In this document: piece by piece, positions 56,421-64,000 of the stretch
Position numbering within the stretch: the first letter of the stretch is position 1
How the letters are laid out: every line of letters starts with the position of its first letter
Assembly: GCA_008330645.1 (NCBI GenBank)
Contig: VLTN01000033.1
Span: 124,001 to 188,000 of the forward strand
DNA length: 64,000 nucleotides
Reading direction: 5' to 3'
Source: Cafeteria roenbergensis
Taxonomy: Eukaryota > Sar > Bigyra > Bicosoecida > Cafeteriaceae
Translations under genes and position numbers: made by a program
The notes under the pieces: model-generated
The model's database searches: none
What the model saw: the letters and a program-made list of their open reading frames with translations, nothing else
Told to the model about the DNA's origin: nothing

Positions 56421-56830
56421 GCGCCCCGCTTGCGCCCGAGCGTCAGAGCGAGTGGCGTAGATCGCGTGAGAGTCAGTGAGAGAGAGAGAGCCGTGTGCGT
56501 GGCTGTGTGTGTGCGCGCGCCAGCTCGCGCACGTGAAGGGGCGTCAGTGGGCATGCTTGGCATCGGCGGGCTGCGCAACACATCAGACGCTTCTGCGCGT
56601 CCATCCCCGCATGCACGCGCTGCCGCTGCTGCTGCCTCAGTCAAAGCGCATGCAGGTCGAGCGCGTGCACCAATCGCCCGGTACACCCCAGCCGCCTTCT
56701 TGCAAGGAGCTGGCCTTCACGGGCGGCCTGATATCCGGCGCGGCGCTATTGCCGGTCGATTGGATGGGTTGGTTGGGTTGCTGCAGGGCGGAAGTCTCGG
56801 CCAACGCTGGCCCGCGCTGCCACGGGGCGC
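56421..56830. other. Convergent intergenic with (GA)n and (GT)n tracts
   Basis: 410 bp between convergent stops. It contains GTGAGAGAGAGAGAG followed by GTGTGCGTGGCTGTGTGTGTGCGCGCG near 56476-56520, just after the HMG-like stop. No gene is seen. Confidence 0.5.
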
Positions 56831-58751
56831 CTAGGCCGCCTCGGGACAAGCCACAACCACAGTGACGTAGTCACTTAGGGGCACGCCCGTGATGGTGTAC
56901 AGCCCATTGCCGAAGCTCCAGGTCGAGATGCGGTGCCGCGATCCCGCAACGGGGTCGACCCAGCAAAGATCCGGGGCAAAGAGTCCGTCGGCGCGAATCG
57001 TCACGGTGCTGTCCACCGTGGGGGTTTCGCCTGCGTTCGTGGGGGTCTGGCCGCCGAGCCACAGCGCGACCCAGAACTCGCTCGAGGTGTCGTGGACATA
57101 GGCCCCCGTGAACGGCGTGTAGCTGCCGAACCCGCCGCTCGCTGGGGTCACCGTGATGGAAAGCGAGCGGTAGTGCCAGTGGGCGTCAAAGAGCGACGCG
57201 AGCGCGTTGAACGCATAGTATGCGGGCTTGGGCTTGGTGACCTGCTTGCTGGGGCAGGTGGCGCCGATGAGGCCGTCAGCCACGACTCCGCCGTCCGGGG
57301 TGCACATGTCCACCATCGTAAAGACCGAAGTGGTGATGTCGTCCTGGTGGTCCTGGACCATGCGGCGGGACACCCACTTGGCCTGCGAGCACTCCGTCCA
57401 GTTGTAGCCGGACTGCGATGCCGCGTCTGCGGGCGAGCTTGGCGCGCCCCCGCCGCCCTGAACGATCTCGATGTCGCCATACTTGGAGGCCGTGGCGCGG
57501 AGCGCGCTGACCGCGCTCGACGCGGCCTCGGGCGCGCTCGTGAACGAGTGGTAGGAAACGCCGGTCACGAGCCCTACGCCTCCCATGTGCGTCATGCCTG
57601 TAAGCAGCGCGTCTGCCAGGCCCGCATCGGGGCTGGAGAACCCGCCCACCCAAACCTGGGCGCCCGGGGCAGCCAGCGACACCGCGGTGGCAGTCGCGTT
57701 GGCCAGGGCTGCGTAGGCCTGGATTGTGTTGCCGGCCTTGACGGGCTCATCCCACACCTGGAAGATGTTGGCGCCCAGAACTGTCGACAGCCCAGGGGCC
57801 CGGCTGTGCCCGGCGCAGGCGGCGCCGATGTTGTCCACGGGCGAGTACCGGCACACGACCGCCGTGGTCCACGCGAGCCAGCCGGCCAGCGCAGGCCCCG
57901 CCTGAGGGAACGGGCTGCTGGAGCCTGCGTTTCCGCCGTTGGGGTAGTTGGAGTTGCCGAAGGACAGCTCAATCCAGGGCTCCACTCCGCGGGCCACCAT
58001 GCCCACCACGATGTTGTCCAGCCAGCCCCACGAGTACGACCCCGCACCCTCGGGCTCGCAGCGCTCCCAGCCAGCCTGCACCCGCGCAAACTTGGCGCCT
58101 GTCCCGGACAGGTAGGACTTCCAGTTGTCGAACACGGTCAATTGGCTGCAAAGGCAAAGAGCCGAAACCCACGAAACAGCACGTCAAGGCTCGGCGACGC
58201 GAGACAAGGATCGTCTCGTGCGTGGCTTCCAAGACTTTTCTACCGGCCTGCAGGCAGCTCTCGCTTGCAGCCGCCCCTGCCCCCGCCGCGGCACCAAGCA
58301 GGCGCGCGCGGGCAAACGCATTTTGCGTCGGCGGGCATGGTCGCCGCGGCCCGAGCGCCCGCGCGCAAGCACTGCAGCCGCGGGCGTGGCAGCGCTGTGC
58401 TCACCGATCCATGCCCTCAGCGCCGACGCTGAACTGCGAGTGCTGGATCGACGAGGAGTTCCGGGACTGCGAGCGCGCGCGCACCCGACGCATGATGCGC
58501 GTGCGAGGAGCGGGGGAAGCAGAGGGGGTTGCTGGCGGCTCGGCGCCCGACGACTTGCCCGGGCTCGGGGCGGCCGCGGACCGAGCCTTGCGCACGAGCG
58601 CGCACTTGGCATTTCCGCGCGCTTCGCCGCCCGCCTGGCTCACCACGACGGGACCGACCCATGACCAGGAGCTGGGGATCTTTCCGGCGCAGCGCGAGTC
58701 CGCCGCAGCCGCCGCGGCCGCGACGCATAGAGCCGCCAGGAAGGCTCGCAT
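56831..58751 (-). CDS. Secreted clan-A glycosidase-like protein (GH39-like), nucleophile apparently lost
   Basis: Exons are 58751-58405 and 58145-56831 (intron 259 nt, GTGAGC...CAG, phase 2), 553 aa. ATG 58751 begins a signal peptide (MRAFLAALCVAAAAAAA), followed by about 75 basic Ser-rich residues. The splice joins FSVGAEGMDR to QLTVFDNWKSYL, leading into AKFARVQAGWERCEPE and GVEPWIELSFGNSNYP, a TIM-barrel start typical of GH39-like enzymes. The acid/base position is IFQVWDEP (E249, with Asp in place of the usual Asn). Where related proteins have a QGE motif before G-x-PS, this protein reads IVQGGGGAPSS (Q345-G-G-G), so a nucleophile Glu is not seen. The C-terminal part is a beta-sandwich-like tail. 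Family level is inferred. Confidence 0.68.
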
Positions 58752-59078
58752 GCCTCTCGCGCAGCCGGATTGCAGTGCGCCGCCGCCCCACAGCAACCGG
58801 CGGCAGAGCCGCGGACGCGTGCCCGTTCTCGGCGAGCGCCGGGCCCCGGACGTCGCGGCTGGGCGAGCTGCGCGGGGCCGCGGCGAGGCTGGAAGGGCGC
58901 GTGCAGCAGCGTGTGCGACTGGTTCGGCTCGGAGCGCCTCGACATCGGCCGCAGCGACGCACAAGCAGCTGAGTTGCGGCCCGGGCGCAGCGCCCGCTCA
59001 CACGTCAATCGAGCGCACGCGCGAGAGGGCAGTGGAAAACGACCGGGGACCGGCGCGGGCGGCCGAGGCTCGCCCCGC
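58752..59078. other. Intergenic between two minus-strand genes
   Basis: 327 bp holding the coatomer gamma 3' UTR and the promoter of the glycosidase-like gene. A GCGCGTGCGCTCG tract (minus strand) lies about 60 bp after the coatomer stop. One GGCAGAGC copy occurs at about 58803. Confidence 0.45.
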
Positions 59079-62000
59079 TCACACATCAATGGCGCCGAGA
59101 ATGAGGCCGGCGAGGGCGTCGTCCGCATCGCTGCGAGCCATGGCTCGCATGACGAGGCCTCGCGTGGGGTGCTGGAGGATCTGGAGCCGGACCAGCACCT
59201 GCGACCCGCCCAGCGCCACGCCGGACAGCAGCACCTGGGCGCGCTCGGCCGTAGACTTGACGGCGCCGGAGTTGTCGCAGGGCGCGAGGCCCAGCTTGCC
59301 GATGAGGCGGCTGGCCGCCTCGGCGACGGTTGCAAAGGGGAGGGAGAGCTGCACCTGCGCCGTGGAGGCCTCCGGCGCGGCCTCCCAGGCGGTGCGGAAC
59401 CCGCTGACGGCGCGGGGCACGACAAAGTCGGCCGGCGAAATGGTGGCCGCGTCCACCTCGAACTCCTCGTCATACGACGCCTCGCCCTGCACCTCCCCTG
59501 TCGAGGCGTCCACAGGAACGGGGAAGAAGCGGAGCGTGGTGAGGAAGGTGGCCGCCTTGATGGCGGACGGGTCCCCTGCGCGGCGGAGGCTGACGTACGT
59601 GTGCACGGGCTCGCCAAACCGGGCCACGGGGGCCGCCACCTCGGCCTCCACCTCCCACGCGTCCGCGGCGTCGCCCTGGGGCTCCAGCTGCACGGTGACG
59701 CGCTCAAGCTGCTGCACGTTGATGGTGTTGGTCACCTCGAAGTCCATCACCACGTGCGACTCGAACACGTGCCTGCGGCAGGTCACGGTGTACTCGCACT
59801 CCTCCTCGGTGAGGCGGGCCGGCGCCGTGGTGCGGAACAGCTTCCCCGCCGCAGCCAGCTCAGGCACTGCCATCAGGCCGCCGAGGCCCGCGTCGGCGTC
59901 GCTCCCGGCAGCGCCCGCAGCGCCAGCCGAGCCGCCTGCGCCTGCCGCGGCGGCGCCAGCGCCGGCGGCGCGGTGGCTCCGGCGGGAGGCGGCCGCGCCG
60001 GCCTGCTTGGCCTCCTCGCGGGCCTGCGCCTCGGCCTTGGCCACCTCGGCCACGGACCGGGCCGTGTCGGCGTACGTCACGCCGGCGCCCGTGGCTCCCT
60101 CCACTGCTGGGAGGTCGTCGAAGGAGAAGGCGCCAGCAGTGGGGTGCAGCTGGTAGAGCCGGAGCGCCTTCTGGAGCGACGAGATGGGCATCGGGAGGGA
60201 CCCGACGGCAAGCGTGCGGGCCGCGGCGGAGGCCGGGGCGGCAGGGCCGTCCTCGTTGTCGACGTTGAGGTCGGCGGGGGTGGCGGGGGACTCGCCGTCA
60301 GTGTCCGTGTCGGACAGGAGGGTGATTGCAAGCGCGCAGCGGTCGCGCACCTCGTCGTCGTCGTCGTGGCGAACGCGGTGGAGGAGGGTGAGGACGGAGC
60401 TGCGCAGGGCAGGCACGGCGGCGCCGAACTTGGCCAGGGTTGAGATCGCCGCGGCGCGGACGGGCGCGGCCTCGAGAAGGAGGCGGTTGTAGACGAAGCG
60501 GATGAGGGCCTCGGGGTGCTCGGAGGTGGGTCCGACGTCGCCGAGGAGGTGGAGGACGCGGGTGCAGAGCGGGGTGAACTCGCAGTCCTCGATGAACTCG
60601 CAGAGGTGGGACAGCACCGACGGCGCGCACTCGGGCACGCGCTCCATAAGGTCCACCTTCACGTCCACCAGGGCGCGCTTGAACTCGAAGGAGCCCTCCT
60701 CCCTGAGCGCGGAGGAGACGAACGGCAGGATCGCGTCGTAGGATGAGGTGAAGCGGAGGGCGAGGTCGTGGACCGCGCGGGCGATGACGACCTTGAACTC
60801 GTCAGAGAGGTCGGCGAGGAAGGTGTGGATGTGCTTTAGCAGCTTGGAGACGGAGGACGCGGATCCGGTCTTGAGGAGGGTGACGATTGCGTAGGTTGCG
60901 ATGATGCGGCTGTCGCCCAGCATGCCCTCCAGCTCCGTGTTGGCCACCTCCACCTCGGTAGGGTAGAGCTGGGCCACCTGGGCGAGGGTCCGCACGGACG
61001 CGAACCGGCGGGTGGCGCTCTTGGCCGTGAGGCCGCGGTGGAGGACGGCGATTGCCGGGCGGATGTCTGAGGCGGCCACGGAGGGGAGGTTGCAAATGGC
61101 GCGCGCGGCCTCGATCTTGACGATGTCGGAGGCGCAGCGGGTGCAGGAGTCGAGGAAGTCGTAGGCGACGCGGGGGTCGATCGCCCCGATGTCCCGGCGG
61201 AGCAGGCCTGAGGTGTACCGCACGAGCACGGTCACGGCGAGGGCGGAGGAGAAGTCGGTCTTGCTGATCTGCGCGGTGAGGAGGCGGGACACGCCGAGGT
61301 TGTCGCGGGCCTTGAGGGAGTGGAGCAGGCAGAGGGCGTGGAAGCGGACCAGGGCGTCGGCGGAGGTGACGCCGGTCTGGATCTCGCCCACCCAGCGGCG
61401 GACGATGTCGGTGGTGCCGGGGTCCCGGAGGAGGAAGAGGCCGGACGAGAGGCCGGCGGTGGCGACGATGGGGGAGGAGTCGACGATGGCCTCGCGGTAG
61501 TAGCGCTCCAGCCCGGAGAGCGTGGAGGCGTCCACGATGCGCGTGAGGACGCGGAGGGCATTGGCCTGCAGGATCTCGTGGCTAGTCTCGTTGAAGTCCT
61601 TGATGAGGGACTGCACGACGATGATGATGTCGGCGGGGTTGGACGTCTCGGCGACCTCCTTGAGGAAGAGGTAGACGAGGCGACGCAGGTTGAGGTTGTC
61701 GCTCGAGAAGAGCTTCGTCACGCCGAAAAACACGCCGGCGGTGTCAGAGGACGACAGCTTGAACCCCTGCGCCATGAGGTACAGCAGCTGCGTGAGGATC
61801 TCGCAGCACTTGCGCGGGTGCTTGTTCACCATCACAGGGTCGTGGAACGCGCGGCACTTTTGCAGCACAGTCGCAGTGTCCAGGCCCTGGAACGGGTTCA
61901 CATCTGCGGTCGAACGCGAGGCGCAGCGGACGAACAGCAACGGAGGTGGTGGCGGCGCGCTCGCGGCGCCGGGGTGGCTGGCGGGAGTGCGGAACGAGGC

Positions 62001-62501
62001 TGGTTTGGCGGGGCGCGGGCGACAAATCCAGGGGCAGGCGCGCGAGGCAAGAAGGCGCCAGCCTCCCCCCTCCCCCCCCCTCCGCCTCGCTGCACTTCCC
62101 CCGGGCGCACGGCGCCCCCGCCGAGAGCCCCGGCGAGCCCCTCTGGCGGCAAGGCCGGCTGCTCGGACGGCTCGGAGCGCGGCCTCGCGCGCAGCGCCAG
62201 GCAGAGTCGGCCGCGCAATGCTCTCGGCTGCGCTCCATCGCCGAGCCGAGCGGCCAGCAGCCCCTCGCCAGCCGCAGCCTCCGCGGCGCGCGGCGCGCCC
62301 CCAGCCTGGGCAGGGCGCGCGCGGCGCGAGCGGCTACCCTCTCGGCCCCCGGCAGCCAGGGGCGCGGCCACGTTGGTGCAGTGGCAATGCCGCTCCGCAA
62401 AATGGCGCTCGCGCGCGCCTTGGCTCACCCTCGATCTCGCCATCGTGGCCGCGGATCTCGTGGATGATTGCGCCGGAGATGCCACCTGCGGCGGCCGACA
62501 T
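59079..62501 (-). CDS. Coatomer subunit gamma (COPI)
   Basis: COPI vesicle coat subunit for Golgi-ER transport. Exons are 62501-62429 and 61903-59079, 965 aa; the intron is 525 nt (GTGAGC...CAG, phase 1). The join gives GEIED then VNPFQGLDTATVLQKCRAFHD, as in animal COPG. The adaptin-like trunk is intact: PRKCCEILTQLLYLMAQG, KLFSSDNLNLRRLVYLFLKE, YYREAIVDSSPIVATAGL, TYAIVTLLKTGSASSVSKLLKHI, SHLCEFIEDCEFT and RVLHLLGDVGP. The C-terminal appendage region (SLPFATVAEAASRL, then SGVALGGSQVLVRLQIL) is complete to the stop. An Ala/Gly-rich linker at about residues 625-680 separates trunk and appendage. Exon 1 (24 codons) is short but phase-consistent. Confidence 0.95.
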
Positions 62502-62707
62502 GGCCGGAACTCGCGCCGGCGAGGGTGCGGCGCGCCGCAGGCAAACCCGCCTTGCCTCGCTGCCGGGAGCCCGCGGGACGTCGCTCTGTCGGCTGACTCT
62601 GCCCGGCCGTATTCGTGCGCGGCGCGCCTTGAACTACGCGCCCAGAGTCGCCGCCCGGGGCGGATGACGCCGAGCAGGTGCACCTCGCGCGCGCGTTGTC
62701 GCGGGCC
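62502..62707. promoter_or_regulatory. Compact divergent promoter, coatomer gamma / RhoGEF
   Basis: Only 206 bp separate the two start codons, so one short region must carry both promoters. No TATA-like or other clear motif is seen. Confidence 0.5.
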
Positions 62708-64000
62708 ATGGCAGCCTCGTACGGGGCGGCGCGGCCGTCCATGGCCTCCCGAGTCGAGGTTATCGACGAGATGGCAGTGAGGAAAGGCGCTCACCCTCTG
62801 CGCCTGGCCAGCCCGGGCGCTGGGGCCGGCGCGGTTGGCGCGGCGTGCAGTGCCGCTGCCAAAACTGCGGGGCGGCCGCCCAGGCCGCTTCCCGGCCGCC
62901 GCCGCCGCCGCCGCGCCCCCTTCGCTGGCGCAGCCGCGCTCCACAACTGCCGCCTTTGCCCGGCCCGCCTCCCCTCGCGTTCGCAGGCCTCCGAGGCCCG
63001 CTTCCTGCGGGCGATCCGCAGCATGATTGCCGTGTTTGCCGAGCCCATGTCGCGCGACGGCGTGCTCTCCGCTGAGGAGACCGGGGCGGTGTTTCGCAAC
63101 ATCGAGAGCGTGCGGGACGCCCACACGCAGCTCAAGGCTGTGATGGATGCCGCGTCCGAGGCTGACAGCGTCGGGCAGGGCATCAAGGCGCTGCATGCCG
63201 GGTTGTCCAGGTGAGCGCCGGCCCGCGAGGTCGTCAGGGCTTCGAGCTCAAGCACCAGCGAGGGTGGCATTGCGCGTGGAGCGTGCCCGGGGCACTAGCA
63301 GCGGGCCAGGCCGCGTGGTGCTGGCCCGCGCGGCTGCAGCAGACGGCCGCGGCTGAGCTTGCAACGCAGTTGCAACCCCCAAACCCCCTGCGCCACACCG
63401 CCCCCGCTCGCCCCACCCCCCTCCCGCCCCGGAGCTGCAGCATGGCAAGCTCTCTGCGCACAACTTACGCTCACTTCCTCGGCAGCAACAGCTCGGCCTT
63501 GCGCACTCTGGACGCCGTGTCGTCGCGCCCGGAGGTCCGCAAGGCGCTCGCGACTCGGGACGAGCGCGTGGCCGGGGCGAGCCTCCGCGACCTGCTGCTG
63601 CGCCCCGCCGAGCGACTGGACGAGGTGCGCAACCTCTGCCAGGACCTCGTGCTGCTGTCTGGGCCCGACGATCCCGCGGCTGCGGCCGCCGAGGCCTGCC
63701 GGGACATTGTGCGCGGCATCATCAGCCACGGGCGCGACGCGGGCGTGGCGCGCCCGGCCGCCAGCGACCCGCCCCCGCCCCCGCGCTCCGAGCCCCCGCC
63801 GCGCACCTCCGCCGCCACACCAGCGGGGGCGGCTTCGGCAGCCGCGGGCGCGCCCTTTGGCGAGGGCGGCCATTCGGGCCACGGGGCAAGCAACGGTGCG
63901 GCCGATCGGAGCCCGCCGCCGCCCCCCAGCGGCATGCCTCCCCCCGCCGCCGCCGACCTCCGCGAGCACACCCAGGCCGCCTTCGCCCCCCGCGCGCCCC
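62708..64000 (+). CDS. RhoGEF (Dbl-homology) protein, 3' end beyond window
   Basis: Guanine-nucleotide exchange factor for Rho/Rac GTPases. Exons are 62708-62776, 62987-63210 and 63441 onward; introns are 210 nt (GTGAGG) and 230 nt (GTGAGC). The splices build a DH domain: VEVIDEMA joined to ASEARFLRAIRSMIAVFAEPM, then GVLSAEETGAVFRNIESVRDAH, then RTTYAHFLGSNSSAL and SLRDLLLRPAERLDEVRNL, paralleling the CR1-CR3 blocks of Dbl proteins. CR3 normally reads FLIKPVQRI; here it is LLLRPAERL, an altered but recognisable version. After the DH part the sequence becomes Pro/Ala-rich up to the window end; whether a PH domain follows cannot be seen. Confidence 0.82.

Noticed and set aside
1-64000. Endogenous virophage or giant-virus insertion
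   Set aside because: Such elements in related protists are AT-rich islands with capsid, integrase or polymerase genes. No such composition shift or gene was seen.
1-64000. tRNA, rRNA or snRNA genes
   Set aside because: No stretch with a convincing tRNA B-box and acceptor stem, and no rRNA-like sequence, was noticed. A covariance-model search would be needed to exclude small RNAs.

Overview
The window is nuclear DNA from a free-living protist. It is very GC-rich (about 70% by eye) and gene-dense. Genes lie on both strands, many are split by short GT-AG introns, and the products are typical eukaryotic housekeeping and membrane-trafficking proteins (eIF3d, coatomer gamma, Rab, sorting nexin, ABCA transporter, DHCR24-type sterol reductase, RhoGEF). 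There are no operons, ribosome-binding sites, CRISPR arrays, tRNAs or recognisable transposons. The GC content, the TmcB-like PAS membrane protein and the low-complexity Ala/Gly/Pro-rich proteins suggest a heterotrophic stramenopile such as Cafeteria. That placement is inference only. No low-GC island (provirophage type) is present.

Layout, left to right: TmcB-like PAS membrane protein (-, runs off the left edge); tRNA uracil-5-methyltransferase of the TRMT2A type (-); secreted GH79 heparanase-like glycosidase (+); type II membrane glycosyltransferase (-); full-length ABCA transporter (+); a 2.2 kb stretch with no assignable gene; EH-PX-BAR sorting nexin (+); two uncharacterised genes (-, +); DHCR24/DWF1-type sterol reductase (+); eIF3d (-); polytopic membrane protein (-); gamma-butyrobetaine/trimethyllysine dioxygenase-like enzyme (+); 1.2-kcodon low-complexity TPR-like protein (+); FAM210/DUF1279 mitochondrial protein (-); 2311-aa low-complexity protein with a 14-copy ETQP repeat (+); Rab GTPase (-); HMG-box-like protein (+); secreted clan-A glycosidase-like protein that appears to lack its nucleophile (-); coatomer gamma (-); RhoGEF (+, runs off the right edge).

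I resolved exon borders by joining reading frames at GT-AG sites where family homology and codon phase agreed. This gives 26 introns in 14 genes. All acceptors are CAG and 23 of 26 donors are GTGAG. Introns sit mostly near the 5' ends of genes, and phase 2 is the commonest phase, so the donor TGA is then an in-frame stop.

Functionally the genes are mostly independent. Loose themes are endomembrane traffic (COPG, Rab, EH-PX-BAR nexin, RhoGEF), lipid and sterol handling (ABCA, DHCR24), secreted carbohydrate-active enzymes (GH79, GH39-like, glycosyltransferase) and mitochondrial or carnitine metabolism (dioxygenase, FAM210). The most unusual signal is a dense cluster of one octamer (GGCAGAGC/GCTCTGCC) on both strands between about 41.4 and 55.5 kb. 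I found no new multi-gene system that I could defend.
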